DNA of 64,000 nt from a virus: positions 31,524 to 95,523 of IMG/VR virus record IMGVR_UViG_3300021171_000004. One strand, 5' to 3'. Positions 8,938 to 17,798 of this stretch are shown here, in pieces. Position numbers and translations under genes: made by a program. Within the stretch, counting starts at the first letter, position 1. Each line of letters starts with the position of its first letter. Below the pieces are notes generated by a model. That model was not told the DNA's origin. It saw only the letters and a program-made list of their open reading frames with translations, and searched no databases.

Positions 8938-9422
8938 GAGTCTGTTCCTTTTCCGGCCACCCGTTTACAGGTTTGGCCTTTCGTGATTCCAACTTCTGTC
9001 CAACCATCTCGTTTGTAGATTTCTCCAGTTCGAGGGAGTTCAATTAGTGTCTCGAACCCAACCACTTCGTCTCCATATTTCTTCTGCCAGTCCGTGGCAA
9101 CCGTTTGACGGAATAGTTCAAGGACCTTCACAGTGAAGTTTCGAATCGGATATTTTCCGTGCGGTTCGACATGATAGAAAATGTTGTTCACAATGTGAAC
9201 TAGCATCTGTCTTTTTGTTTCAGGTGTTATCCCGAAAAATTTGTCTCGGCCAACCAAATGCAACGTGGCCGAACCGCCAACAATTCCACCATAGTATTGC
9301 CCGCCCCACAGCACGGTATAGCAGATGTTTCGGCCTACGAACCCTTTCGGGTTCGAATAGTGAACCGCCATGTCTGCCAGCAAACGCGGGTCAGTTCTTT
9401 TGATTCTTTCTAACCTAAGCAT
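8850..9422 (-). CDS. Mom-like/DruA-like (GNAT-fold) DNA modification protein
   Basis: From ATG 9422 this is a 190-residue protein. The C-terminal half carries ETLIELPRTGEIYKRDGW, then VGITKGQ and CKRVAGKGTDSWTGKRVW. The pattern GT-x-YK-x5-GWT-x-VG-x-TKG matches phage Mom-family and DUF4338 (DruA) proteins as I know them. In phage Mu, Mom adds a carbamoylmethyl group to adenines and blocks restriction. The N-terminal VHYSNPKGFVGRNICY also fits that group. It is a minus-strand cargo gene with its own promoter ending only 7 bases before the ATG, so the mRNA may be leaderless. The longer open frame up to 9647 overlaps the next + gene and is unlikely to be used. DNA-level modification activity is inferred. 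Confidence 0.65.
   Translation of the reverse strand: MLRLERIKRTDPRLLADMAVHYSNPKGFVGRNICYTVLWGGQYYGGIVGGSATLHLVGRDKFFGITPETKRQMLVHIVNNIFYHVEPHGKYPIRNFTVKVLELFRQTVATDWQKKYGDEVVGFETLIELPRTGEIYKRDGWTEVGITKGQTCKRVAGKGTDSWTGKRVWDTKNLKPKRVFVRIATAIAKK
9186..9200. promoter_or_regulatory. Perfect palindrome GTTCAC-AAT-GTGAAC
   Basis: A full-match member of the scattered palindrome family, inside the Mom-like coding sequence about 225 bases from its start. It is the only perfect site in the structural half of the window. Confidence 0.65.
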
Positions 9423-9429
9423 CACGAAA

Positions 9430-9458
9430 ATTATACACCACGCGCCAATTAAGCGCAA
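9430..9458 (-). promoter_or_regulatory. Promoter of the Mom-like gene, near-leaderless
   Basis: On the minus strand: TTGCGC (9453-9458), a 17-base spacer, perfect TATAAT (9430-9435). Only 7 bases separate the -10 box from the ATG at 9422, so transcription should start at or next to the start codon. Confidence 0.65.
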
Positions 9459-9467
9459 GGAGAAGTT

Positions 9468-10361
9468 ATGACAGAAGTAGCAGAAGCACCAAAGAAGTGG
9501 GTAAGGTCTTACCAACCGAAGGACGAAAACGGATACCCTATCGGTCCGCCCCAGAAATTTGAAGCGGACACTCAACAGGAATTGATTGACAAGCTCGCTG
9601 CCGCGCACGAAAACGCGAGCGCTGCTTTGTACAAAACCCGCCAGCAAGTGAAGTTAGGCGCGATGCTCGAACCCGACCCGGACGAGCCTCTGCAAACGTT
9701 CGAATCGAAAACTCTCACCGCCGAGGAACGGCTTAAAATTACTAAGCAACTGGCCGACCCAGCCACTGTGGTTGAAGGCTACAAAAGTTTATCAGAAGCC
9801 GTTTATGGAGCACCGCCTGAGAAGGTTCAGGAATCTCTCCGTGAACGTGAAATCAGTAAGCGCGTAGATTCCATCCGCGCTGCAATCGCCTTATTCGTCA
9901 AGGAAAATCCCGCGTACGTAGAGTGCGAAGGAAACTCCGACAAGATGAAAAAATACATGGAGAAAAATAATCTCCGATACACGGCGAAAAACCTCAAGAT
10001 TGCTTTCGAAGATTTGTCCAGTGATGGTTTACTCACTGTGCGAACTCCGCAAGCGGCAGTACCAGTAACACCCGTTGTTACTCCTGTAACGACGAACGCA
10101 CCCGCTGTGCCTGAGGCGATCCCTCCCGCACCGACAACTCCGGCCCCGGCGATCCCGGTTGAGCCTACGGAAGTGCGCCCCAAGAACTCGTCCAGCGGAT
10201 TAGGACGCGAAAATTCCAGCGCAGTACCTGGAATCACACCACCTAAGACCCCGGGGATTTCTATCAGGGATATTAACAAAATGAGCGCCGCAGAATACCA
10301 AGACAAGCTGAAGGATCCTGAGTTCCGGAAAGCTGTCGAAGCTCTGTACGCCAAGAAATAA
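9468..10361 (+). CDS. Putative scaffolding protein
   Basis: A 297-residue hydrophilic protein placed between portal and major capsid genes, the usual site of scaffold or protease genes. The N-terminal half is charged and helical. Residues about 190-245 form a Pro/Ala/Thr/Val linker (VTPVVTPVTT, PAPTTPAPA). The C-terminus is a short helix with EYQDKLKDPEFRKAVEALY, as in scaffolds that bind capsid protein through a C-terminal helix. No protease motif is seen. The call rests on position and composition. AAGGAG precedes the ATG. Confidence 0.6.
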   Translation: MTEVAEAPKKWVRSYQPKDENGYPIGPPQKFEADTQQELIDKLAAAHENASAALYKTRQQVKLGAMLEPDPDEPLQTFESKTLTAEERLKITKQLADPATVVEGYKSLSEAVYGAPPEKVQESLREREISKRVDSIRAAIALFVKENPAYVECEGNSDKMKKYMEKNNLRYTAKNLKIAFEDLSSDGLLTVRTPQAAVPVTPVVTPVTTNAPAVPEAIPPAPTTPAPAIPVEPTEVRPKNSSSGLGRENSSAVPGITPPKTPGISIRDINKMSAAEYQDKLKDPEFRKAVEALYAKK

Positions 10362-10399
10362 TATCCCGGCACACAAAATAAGTTTGAAGTAGGAATCAC

Positions 10400-11422
10400 A
10401 TGGCCGGATACAATCCAGCTAGCAACACTACTTCCAACCTGCCTCAGTCTCGCGTTATCTACTACGATAAACGCTTCATTGAGAACCTGAAGGCTCAAAC
10501 TCCGTTCGTCCGTTGCGCAGAACGGCGCGAACTTCCGCTCAACAGTGGAAACCAGCTTGAGCTTTTCATGTACAATACGTTCGGTGCAAACACCGCGCAG
10601 GTTTCGGAAGGCACGGTGCCCACGGGCATCTCCGCTTCGGTCGGGACTACGACCGCCACAATTGGGGAGTACGCAGATTACGCGAACTTCTCTTCTCTTT
10701 CACTTGCCACCGCAATCGATCCAGTCGTCGAAAACGTTGGCCGCGAACTTTCTTACCGCCTTGGACAATCCTTGTCCGCAATTACCCGTGCAGTTGCTGA
10801 CGGCGCAAACAGCGTCGATAGCTCTGTAAAGGTCACGATTGCTGGTGGTACGTCACTCGCGCTCGCAAACATCCGCGCTCAGGTCCAGTCTTTGGCTGGC
10901 CGCGCGGTTCAACCTTTCAACGAAGCAGAAGCTCTGATGGCGGGTGTGATCCACCCATTTGCCGTTGGCGACCTTCTGAACGATTCTTCGAATAACTCCG
11001 CAATCGACGTTCTCAAGCACACCGTGCCTGGATTGCAGCGCATGGACGACCTGGTTTCTATCGACTTGGCCGACACACTTGAGTTCCCGGCTTCCGGTGT
11101 CGCATTCTTCCAGTCCAACTTGGTTACGCTGACGACCGCGTATCAGGGTTCGGCGGCTGGGGTGGTGGCATACCGCACGTACATTTTCGGGAAAGACGGG
11201 GTCATAGCGATCAGATTAGGTGGTCGCGGAGATAATGCCATTGAAGATGGCAACTGGAGAAATATTGAGTGCAACATCGTCCAAAACGCTCCATTAAGCG
11301 TTGCGGATCCGAGCGGCCTCATCCCGGGTTGGACTTCGTATCGTGTTCACTACACAGCGAGCCTTCCTCCGGACACAACCATGCGTTTGCGCACGATTGA
11401 CGCAACGAGTGCCATCTCCTAA
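10400..11422 (+). CDS. Major capsid protein (N4-gp56-like)
   Basis: A 340-residue protein with the profile of N4-gp56-family capsid proteins: YYDKRFIENLKAQTPF near the start, a Ser/Thr-rich E-loop-like region with EGTVPTG, then helical sequence ENVGRELSYRLGQSLSAI and a C-terminal FGKDGVIAIRL. An HK97-like fold is expected for the family. It follows the putative scaffold and is followed by a strong terminator, consistent with high-level expression. Confidence 0.82.
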   Translation: MAGYNPASNTTSNLPQSRVIYYDKRFIENLKAQTPFVRCAERRELPLNSGNQLELFMYNTFGANTAQVSEGTVPTGISASVGTTTATIGEYADYANFSSLSLATAIDPVVENVGRELSYRLGQSLSAITRAVADGANSVDSSVKVTIAGGTSLALANIRAQVQSLAGRAVQPFNEAEALMAGVIHPFAVGDLLNDSSNNSAIDVLKHTVPGLQRMDDLVSIDLADTLEFPASGVAFFQSNLVTLTTAYQGSAAGVVAYRTYIFGKDGVIAIRLGGRGDNAIEDGNWRNIECNIVQNAPLSVADPSGLIPGWTSYRVHYTASLPPDTTMRLRTIDATSAIS

Positions 11423-11467
11423 CAATTAACCATTGTTCGAACCTTCTAGAGCATTCGGACGCGACCG

Positions 11468-11505
11468 GGGCGGTTTTCTAGAAGCCGCCCTGCTTCGTTT
11501 TTTTT
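11468..11505 (+). terminator. Rho-independent terminator after the capsid gene
   Basis: The stem GGGCGG (11468-11473) pairs with CCGCCC (11485-11490). Eight T residues follow at 11498-11505. It lies 45 bases downstream of the capsid stop. Confidence 0.85.
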
Positions 11506-11526
11506 CGTGCCTCCAAGGAGCCACAA

Positions 11527-12249
11527 GTGCCAAATTGTATTTATTGTGGAACTACAATTCCCCCCGATGTGGGTTTGCGTTGCGTGAAATGTAATACGCC
11601 CGCCAAACCCAAAAAAGGTTTTCAATATTCCGACCAAGACTACGATAAAGAGTTTGCGTATGATCTGGATACGGTCGAGCCCCGAGTTTCAAAAATTTTA
11701 GAACAGACTGAGACGCGGGAAATGTCGAAGTCTTCGCAGCAAGCCAAAGAGGAATATCACCGCCTGTACGAACAGAACGTCGAGTCCCGGAAAGAATACC
11801 GCTGGGAAAATCAGGCCGAACTTCAACAAAAACGCGAAGGCCGAATTATTCACATGAACGAATTCATGCGCCTGCTACGGCAAGCCCTGCCTGTAGGCTA
11901 CTCCGCTTGGTTCACCGAAAAAGGCGGCATGGCTAATACTCTCGGACTTTATGTAGGTCATCCTGGACTTTTATCCGGTTGTACACATTTGAACGGCGAA
12001 CCGCATTACGTTGGATTCGTACAAGTCCCGTGGATGCAGGAGTTCGAGGAATTACATTTTGACCGATACAACGTCCCGCTCGGATCCAAACGCCGCGGCT
12101 GGCGAACCATCCTATTGAAACTAATCGAGTCCAAGATTCTGACTGAATCCAAGGCTCATGAAGTTTTCGGAGCACCACTTGAAAATGCAATGGCCCGTCG
12201 TTACAGGCATTATTTGCACTTTCTGAGAAATAAAGGAAAACAGGCATGA
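11527..12249 (+). CDS. Hypothetical zinc-ribbon protein
   Basis: A 240-residue protein starting at GTG 11527 behind CAAGGAG. Two Cys pairs near the N-terminus (CIYCG and CVKC) form a probable zinc ribbon. A charged helical region follows (about residues 60-110), then a globular part with GCTHLNGEPHYVGFVQVPW. No family is recognised. It is the first gene after the capsid terminator, so it depends on read-through or a promoter I cannot place. Confidence 0.65.
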   Translation: MPNCIYCGTTIPPDVGLRCVKCNTPAKPKKGFQYSDQDYDKEFAYDLDTVEPRVSKILEQTETREMSKSSQQAKEEYHRLYEQNVESRKEYRWENQAELQQKREGRIIHMNEFMRLLRQALPVGYSAWFTEKGGMANTLGLYVGHPGLLSGCTHLNGEPHYVGFVQVPWMQEFEELHFDRYNVPLGSKRRGWRTILLKLIESKILTESKAHEVFGAPLENAMARRYRHYLHFLRNKGKQA

Positions 12250-12662
12250 TGGTTTGTTCTTTATGTCGCAAACAACCAAGGCATAGTAAAAGTTGGTGTT
12301 TGGAATGTACTCAGAAAAAAGCGAAACAATACCAAACTACCTACCGTAAAAAACACCCTCAGTCCCACCGGGTGGAACGTCTTAGAAAAAGCCATCTCAC
12401 TCTTTCTGAATACGAAATTCTAAAGCAACATCAGAATTCCCGATGCGCTTTGTGCAGAAAGGAATACCCTATTTTTGATATCGACCACGACCACGGACAT
12501 TGTCCGTATGCTAGGGCGTGCAAGGAGTGTATTCGAGGCTTACTCTGCCGTCTGTGCAATCGATATCACCTTCCGTGGTTGGAGAAAAATCTCCATCTAC
12601 AAAGCGAATTTGTTAAGAATTACCTGAAATCAAGGCCATTCTTAGAACAGTTAGCCGCCTAA
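12246..12662 (+). CDS. Endonuclease VII-type HNH nuclease
   Basis: A 138-residue protein with CSLCRKQP and CLECTQKK at the N-terminus, a Lys/Arg-rich stretch, then CALCRKEYPIFDIDHDHGHC and CIRGLLCRLCNRY. This is the same architecture as the genes at 5823 and 36665. It overlaps the previous stop codon (ATGA) and is probably a mobile homing-type nuclease. Confidence 0.85.
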   Translation: MMVCSLCRKQPRHSKSWCLECTQKKAKQYQTTYRKKHPQSHRVERLRKSHLTLSEYEILKQHQNSRCALCRKEYPIFDIDHDHGHCPYARACKECIRGLLCRLCNRYHLPWLEKNLHLQSEFVKNYLKSRPFLEQLAA

Positions 12663-12691
12663 AAAAAAAATCGACCGCCGTAATTAACGGC
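12661..12691 (-). terminator. Possible weak terminator for minus-strand transcripts
   Basis: On the minus strand a 5-bp stem (GCCGT/ACGGC, 12677-12691) is followed by a run of ten T (12661-12670). It could stop transcripts leaving the AAA+ gene, but the stem is short. Confidence 0.3.
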
Positions 12692-12704
12692 CAAGGAGCA
12701 ATAT

Positions 12705-13238
12705 ATGAGTAGTGAATTTGATAAAACGAACGACCCAATAGCGCAGTTTGCTGCCACTCTGCCGAGCAAAACCAACGTGGAAGTTTCAAACGAACTGGCC
12801 GCGCTGGAACTCGAAGAGAAACAGTTAGACCTGGAAATCAAGCGCGAAACCGTAGCTAAGATTCGTGCGCAGCGAAACGCCAAACTGGACGAAGCCCGCG
12901 CAAAGATGATTGCTACGAAGCAATTCTTGGCGCAGCGCGAAGCCAACCAAGCAAATTGCAACCATCGTAAAGGTGGGATCGGTGCGGAAGCCGTCATGCG
13001 CGGCCAAGGCACGGACGCCATGTACGCGGTTATCAAGCACAAGCTCCCGAACGGAAGATATTTCGTTTTGTGCCAGCGATGCGGCAAGGAATGGCACCCA
13101 GGATTCCCATTGCTCGGTGAAAAAGAAACTGCCGGATACCGTGAGGCTCTCAACTTCGCTACGGACAATTCTCCCAGCGGTTCCTCGACTTTTATTTTTG
13201 AACGCACCGAGTCTCTTGAGGAACGGAGCGCGGTCTAA
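12705..13238 (+). CDS. Hypothetical coiled-coil plus zinc-site protein
   Basis: 177 residues. Residues about 25-85 form a charged heptad-rich helix (ELEEKQLDLEIKRETVAKIR). The C-terminal part holds CNHRKGG and CQRCGKEWHPG, a likely zinc site. AAGGAG lies upstream of the ATG. Function is unknown; it sits among structural genes and its stop overlaps the next start. Confidence 0.6.
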   Translation: MSSEFDKTNDPIAQFAATLPSKTNVEVSNELAALELEEKQLDLEIKRETVAKIRAQRNAKLDEARAKMIATKQFLAQREANQANCNHRKGGIGAEAVMRGQGTDAMYAVIKHKLPNGRYFVLCQRCGKEWHPGFPLLGEKETAGYREALNFATDNSPSGSSTFIFERTESLEERSAV

Positions 13239-13429
13239 TGGCAAAAACAGTTCAACAGATGTCCGCAGCCGAATATAAAACTTGGTTGCTTGAGAATCCG
13301 GACGAAGCCAAAAAACTTGACGCCCCAACTGCCGCGCCAGTAGTTCCAACCGTGGTGTGGCGAAACGGCGTGGCTGTTCAGATTGCGGACAACAGCCAAC
13401 TCACCAAAAACGGGGTGGTTCAGGGTTAG
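13238..13429 (+). CDS. Hypothetical 63-residue protein
   Basis: A small protein with MSAAEYKTWLLENPDEAKKL near its start. A similar pattern (KMSAAEYQDKLKDPEFRKAV) closes the putative scaffold at 9468, so the two may share a capsid-binding helix (inference). It converges with the AAA+ gene, whose stop overlaps its own by 4 bases. Confidence 0.6.
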   Translation: MAKTVQQMSAAEYKTWLLENPDEAKKLDAPTAAPVVPTVVWRNGVAVQIADNSQLTKNGVVQG

Positions 13430-15162
13430 ACTTTCTGCTCCCCTGTTGGTTTGAACCGTTTCACGAACTCGATGGTTTTGTTCGTAATCGGCTCATGCTT
13501 TGTTGCCTCTACCATAGCGGCCAGCTTTAGAAGGTTTTTGACATCTCGACCCGTAAGGTTGGGGTTCTCTTCTACGATCACATCTACCATTTTCGGGGCA
13601 ATTTTGATTCCCGACGATTCTGCGAGCACTTTCCAGATTCTTTTTTGGTCTTCCACGTTCGGCACTTTATATGGAAGTCTAGCTACGCAACGACTAGCAA
13701 TAGCATCATCCACATCATCTGGGCGGTTTGTAGTCAAAAACAGAATATTGGATTGGTATTCCAGCACCCGCAAAAATACCCCCACAATGGCGTTTTGGCT
13801 CAGGTCGCTGCCGCGCTCGTGAACGTATACATCGGCCTCGTCCAAAAGCATTACAGCTTTCCAGCGTTTTGCCCGAGTGAACACTTTCAGGAGTTCATCC
13901 TCTAAGTCGTTCGGGTCTGTTCCCAACTGAGAACATTGCACTGAATAGAGGGCTCGCTCCTCGGATTCGGCATACACTTCAGCGGTCAAAGTTTTTCCGA
14001 CGCCAGGTAATCCTGTCAGAAGAACCACCGCACCCCCACCCTTTCCGGCAATGATATCCTTAAAGGTTTGGTCGCTATGGGATATCAACATTTTTACAAG
14101 GTCTTTCTGTTCAATCGGTAGAATCAATTTTTCGGAGAGAGTTTTATCGTACACATACGGAGTTAGGTAGTTGAGATGGATTTGCAGGCGCAGGTGTCTT
14201 TTTAAATCGAATACAGCTACGAAAGGGTGAATCGGAACTTCAATCTCCGGTTCTTCGATATCGTTGTCCGCGGCAATTTCAGCAGCCTCCATATCCTCTT
14301 CCTCTGCGGAGGCTTGAATAAACAGCTTGTTTGTGTGGGATACCCAAAAGTAGCTATGAAGATACGCTTCTCGATCCGAGTCCCGCTCTTTTTCATCTTC
14401 TACGAACACATCAATTACAACGCGCGAGGGCGAACCATTTCTCTCCATTGTAACGGTATTAGTTCGATGCCAGTACCAAGAATCGCTCCGATTCGGGTTT
14501 CCGTCTAAATCATCAGTAGCGGTTCCAACCGCGTAAAATTGTTTTCCGATTTCTGGAACCGTCTCCCCGAACCGTTTTGCTTCTACTAGATATTTTGCTC
14601 TAAGTTCGGGCGTTTCCATGTAGAAATTTTTACGGGCTAGAGTTTCCAAAACGGTGTACCCAATGCAGTCCTCGCTTTCAAAGTGGACGCGAGTTTCTTT
14701 TTTACCCCCAAACTGTTCGTGGATTAAATCCATCGAGGTCCAAGCAGGTCGTACGTGGTCTCGGCCCCGTTCTTCTGGGTGGTATTCGATTTCATCTACA
14801 TAGTAGGCAAGCCAAATATCCCCGTCTCCATCGTATTTCTTATAGAGCCGATGGCCTGGAACTTTACCAAGTGCCCGAACAAGAAGAGGTTTTAGATTGC
14901 GAACCGCACGAACTGTTGGAGAACCTTCACCGACAAGTGCTTGTCGCCACACAGCGATATCTTTGAGGATGACTTTAATTCCATGGACGGTCGGGTGTTC
15001 TTGAAAAATTTTTTCGAACGCATCCAATTGTTTCGGGGTTAGCGCGGCTAAATTCACGAACGCTTCTTTTTTCCAACTCCACGATTCTTCGTTATCGAGA
15101 AATGGTTTGAACAGCCTCAAACCGATTTCTTCAGCCACGCGCTTCGATAGACGGATTTCCAT
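13426..15162 (-). CDS. AAA+ ATPase
   Basis: 578 residues on the minus strand. The C-terminal half is an AAA+ module: Walker A LTGLPGVGKT (about residue 380), Walker B MLLDEADVY, sensor-1 FLTTNRPDDVDDA with an arginine in ASRCVARL. The N-terminal 300 residues are of no recognised family and may bind a substrate. It resembles cellular AAA ATPases encoded by large phages more than a helicase loader. It has its own AGGAGGG ribosome site and probable promoter, so it looks like an independently expressed cargo gene within the structural region. Confidence 0.8.
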   Translation of the reverse strand: MEIRLSKRVAEEIGLRLFKPFLDNEESWSWKKEAFVNLAALTPKQLDAFEKIFQEHPTVHGIKVILKDIAVWRQALVGEGSPTVRAVRNLKPLLVRALGKVPGHRLYKKYDGDGDIWLAYYVDEIEYHPEERGRDHVRPAWTSMDLIHEQFGGKKETRVHFESEDCIGYTVLETLARKNFYMETPELRAKYLVEAKRFGETVPEIGKQFYAVGTATDDLDGNPNRSDSWYWHRTNTVTMERNGSPSRVVIDVFVEDEKERDSDREAYLHSYFWVSHTNKLFIQASAEEEDMEAAEIAADNDIEEPEIEVPIHPFVAVFDLKRHLRLQIHLNYLTPYVYDKTLSEKLILPIEQKDLVKMLISHSDQTFKDIIAGKGGGAVVLLTGLPGVGKTLTAEVYAESEERALYSVQCSQLGTDPNDLEDELLKVFTRAKRWKAVMLLDEADVYVHERGSDLSQNAIVGVFLRVLEYQSNILFLTTNRPDDVDDAIASRCVARLPYKVPNVEDQKRIWKVLAESSGIKIAPKMVDVIVEENPNLTGRDVKNLLKLAAMVEATKHEPITNKTIEFVKRFKPTGEQKV

Positions 15163-15179
15163 AGTCCCTCCTATTTAGA

Positions 15180-15209
15180 AGTGTATCACAGAAAGGTAGC
15201 CGAATGCAA
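15180..15209 (-). promoter_or_regulatory. Probable promoter of the AAA+ gene
   Basis: On the minus strand: TTGCAT (15204-15209), an 18-base spacer, TACACT (15180-15185). It overlaps the start of the divergent gene at 15204. Confidence 0.45.
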
Positions 15210-16529
15210 TTCGCCTACGAACGTGCCCGAGTGGGCACCCGAGCGGCCCAGTGGATTAACCCCAAAAAAGACGAACTACTCATCCCTGACCGGAAAACCG
15301 CCTACGCACTAATCGAGAAGTTCGACGTACAGTTACAGGCGAAACTGCCGCGGCACAAACGGGCTGAGATTTTGATTGCAAAAAGCATGATATATGAGGC
15401 TTTGGGCGATCAAAAGATGATGCAGGCCGCGGAAGAGGCTTTCAAGGTTACGAAAACCTCCACAACTGCCCACATGATGGCGGTCGCCCATCACCACTTT
15501 GGGCGGCTCCAAGAAGCCTGTAATTTTTACACCTTAGCGTACCGTTTCCCGCACGAAGAGGGTTTTAACGTCGATCTGGCTTATACACAGGCCCTGCTAT
15601 TCCAAGGCAGGTGGTCTGAGGCCCACAGGATGACGCTAGGACTGAAGAAACGGATGGTGTATGCCGCTTACCTGCCAGAATGGGACAGTCGGCCCTGTAT
15701 GGCGCTCTCAATCGTTTCTGAGGGTGGTTTTGGGGACATAATTCAGTGCGGGCGGTGGATACCCATAATTCGAGAGATGGTCGCGAACGTAACAGTCTAC
15801 CTGCCGCCATATTTCTTCGAAACTGGGTTTGTGGACCTGATGCGGAAGCAAAGTTGGTGCCCAGAGGTCAAACTCCTAACCGACTGTCCGCAGAATGTTC
15901 CAGCGGTCGGCTTTTTCGACCTGCCAGCTATTTTTGATGTCCAGCCAGATAACATTCCGCCTTCCCTCAGTTTCAAGGCGGATCCCATACGGGTAGCGAA
16001 ATACCGAGATATTCGTAATTCGCGATTCCCGAATGCCAACCTCCCGACCGTGGGCTTCTGTTTCGCGGCCCGCCAGCAAGAGACTCCTTTAGTGCCGGAC
16101 GGGACGTACCGAGCCCTCACAGAGCAACAGGCGGAAAGAATTCTGGTTGCAGGATTCGAAAAAGTTCGCTTTGTGAACTTGCAAAAAGATTTGAAAATCG
16201 ACCAGTTCGCAGCACCGCTTATTGCCCGGCCAGAAATCAATTCTTGGGAAGATACGTGCGCGATTATCGAGAATCTAGATTTTGTGATTTCAGTGGACAC
16301 CGCGGTTTTTCATCTCGCAGCCGCCATGGGGAAACCCGTGATTTTGATTTTATCGGGGGCCTCGGATTGGAAATTTGGTCTAAACGATGAGACGTGCCGC
16401 TGGTATTCAAACGTACGAATCATTCGCAACAATGGATTTGGTTTTGAAAACGCCGTCGAAAAGGTTATTCAGCTAGTCGAAAATGCCCAATTCCACAACC
16501 CAACTGTCGAAAATCACGCAATTCGCTAA
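15204..16529 (+). CDS. Glycosyltransferase, GT9/GT41-like, with helical repeat N-terminus
   Basis: 441 residues. The N-terminal 160 residues look like TPR-type helical repeats (HHHFGRLQEACNFYTLAYRF). The C-terminal part resembles ADP-heptose transferases or O-GlcNAc-type enzymes: IVSEGGFGDIIQCGRW, then FVISVDTAVFHLAAAMGKPV, the nucleotide-sugar site of these families, and a final WY motif. A phage enzyme of this kind could glycosylate virion proteins, phage DNA or a host surface polymer. A heptose-kinase-like gene at 42446 could belong to the same pathway. Confidence 0.72.
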   Translation: MQFAYERARVGTRAAQWINPKKDELLIPDRKTAYALIEKFDVQLQAKLPRHKRAEILIAKSMIYEALGDQKMMQAAEEAFKVTKTSTTAHMMAVAHHHFGRLQEACNFYTLAYRFPHEEGFNVDLAYTQALLFQGRWSEAHRMTLGLKKRMVYAAYLPEWDSRPCMALSIVSEGGFGDIIQCGRWIPIIREMVANVTVYLPPYFFETGFVDLMRKQSWCPEVKLLTDCPQNVPAVGFFDLPAIFDVQPDNIPPSLSFKADPIRVAKYRDIRNSRFPNANLPTVGFCFAARQQETPLVPDGTYRALTEQQAERILVAGFEKVRFVNLQKDLKIDQFAAPLIARPEINSWEDTCAIIENLDFVISVDTAVFHLAAAMGKPVILILSGASDWKFGLNDETCRWYSNVRIIRNNGFGFENAVEKVIQLVENAQFHNPTVENHAIR

Positions 16530-17553
16530 GACCTTCCCAGATCTTGCTCCCATGGTTCAGACCACTGCGGGCGGTTCTTCGCTCGAACCCGCTCTCACGG
16601 TTTCGTCCGATACCATGATTGAAATGATTTCCCAGAACTTCAATTGGAAGTGGAATCGTTTTATCGTCCCGACCTTTTACACGAACGGTTTCCAACAGGA
16701 TTACGCCCTGCCCGGTGTCGTGAATTTAGGCTGGCTCGAACACGGGGTTTTAATTGATATCAACAATACGGCGATTCCGAAACCAGTTTGGCCTTTAGAA
16801 GTTGTTCGCGATCTGGAATTTACTTCCACCCAGTACGGTCGGCCCGGACAAATTTGCTGGCTTCCGAATGACCAACTTTATTATGCCACATGGGGCGCTC
16901 AAAACACGGGCAATTCCACAATCGGATTGAATCCCGGTCCCAATATGGTAATCGGAACTCTTCTGGGTGTGTACGCTGCGCCGATTAATCCTATTCTTCA
17001 AGTCCAGGATGCTTTCGGAAATCTCTGGGTTGTCACGACCTTTGGGACCACAGGCGCAACCAACCCCTTCGCCACGAACCAGAATCCTGTTTTTCCCTCC
17101 TCGAATAATCCCACCACTGTCGCAACTACTGTCACGGACGGAACCGTAGTTTGGACTGCGGTAAATCCCAAAGGCATGGGCGTGCGCGTAAATCCAATTC
17201 CCCCGCAAACCGGAATCGTTTATCAATTTTATTTGGCTGCGCAGTACAGAGCTTTTGCGTTTTCGAACGGGCCGTTCACACAACTCAGCCAAACCATCGA
17301 ACCCATACCCGACGATTTCGCGAAATATTTCCGAGACGGATTCGTATCCATGATGTACGCGCACTCGCAGGATCCGCGGGTGCGTGCGAAATTTCAGGAT
17401 ATGTACAACAATTGGTTGAAGTCGCTAAATGATTTTCGAAGGCAAGCGGATCGCGAGCGCGAAAATGCCGGATTTTACCCCAGCAGCCCGATTATACAGG
17501 GCCCAACTTTCGTAAACGCCGGGCCCGCCTACCCATTTATGCAAGGTTTCTAA
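16483..17553 (+). CDS. Head-tail/tail tubular structural protein, copy 1
   Basis: 356 residues, overlapping the glycosyltransferase end by 47 bases (ATG 16552 is an alternative start). It is a paralogue of the gene at 20929. Both start with a helical segment plus NFNWKWNRF or FSWNWNRA and a QDYA-type strand. Both end with PIPD, FVSMMYAHSQDPR or LALIYAYNNDSR, and a helical tail. This copy also contains a module with VTDGTVVWTAVNP, found again in the 1394-residue tail protein. A role like the tail tubular A or adaptor proteins of podoviruses is inferred. Confidence 0.65.
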   Translation: MPNSTTQLSKITQFAKTFPDLAPMVQTTAGGSSLEPALTVSSDTMIEMISQNFNWKWNRFIVPTFYTNGFQQDYALPGVVNLGWLEHGVLIDINNTAIPKPVWPLEVVRDLEFTSTQYGRPGQICWLPNDQLYYATWGAQNTGNSTIGLNPGPNMVIGTLLGVYAAPINPILQVQDAFGNLWVVTTFGTTGATNPFATNQNPVFPSSNNPTTVATTVTDGTVVWTAVNPKGMGVRVNPIPPQTGIVYQFYLAAQYRAFAFSNGPFTQLSQTIEPIPDDFAKYFRDGFVSMMYAHSQDPRVRAKFQDMYNNWLKSLNDFRRQADRERENAGFYPSSPIIQGPTFVNAGPAYPFMQGF

Positions 17554-17798
17554 TGTTGCATTTCACGATAACAAGCGCACAGGTCACGTACGTCCAGCCG
17601 CCGCCCGTGAATTCACAAAGTGAACAGATTCCGAACACTACTTTTTTAAATGTTCAGACGGTGAATTCCAGCGAATTGGATAATCCCGGCACGAACCAAC
17701 CCGCGGTAGCCAGCACTTTTCCGAGGGTGGCCGATCCCTGGATCGTGAATCCGAACTTAGTCCAAGTGTTCCCAGTGAACAATCCGCCAGCGCCATGA
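17553..17798 (+). CDS. Hypothetical small virion-region protein
   Basis: 81 residues, Pro/Asn/Val/Thr-rich and poor in charge, starting inside the stop of the previous gene (TAATG). It contains NSQSEQ, encoded by a one-mismatch palindrome at 17611-17625. SSELDNPGT recurs as SSTLDNPGV in the protein at 17977, so these small neighbours may be related. Confidence 0.6.
   Translation: MLHFTITSAQVTYVQPPPVNSQSEQIPNTTFLNVQTVNSSELDNPGTNQPAVASTFPRVADPWIVNPNLVQVFPVNNPPAP
17611..17625. repeat. Palindrome variant ATTCAC-AAA-GTGAAC
   Basis: One mismatch in the left arm. Encodes part of NSQSEQ. Confidence 0.5.

Noticed and set aside
8850-9647. Longer 265-residue form of the Mom-like protein
   Set aside because: Its first 75 residues would overlap the putative scaffold gene and have no motif; the promoter at 9430-9458 lies inside it.
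17744-17780. GTGTTCCCAGTGAAC as another palindrome copy
   Set aside because: Only the right arm matches; the left arm has three changes.
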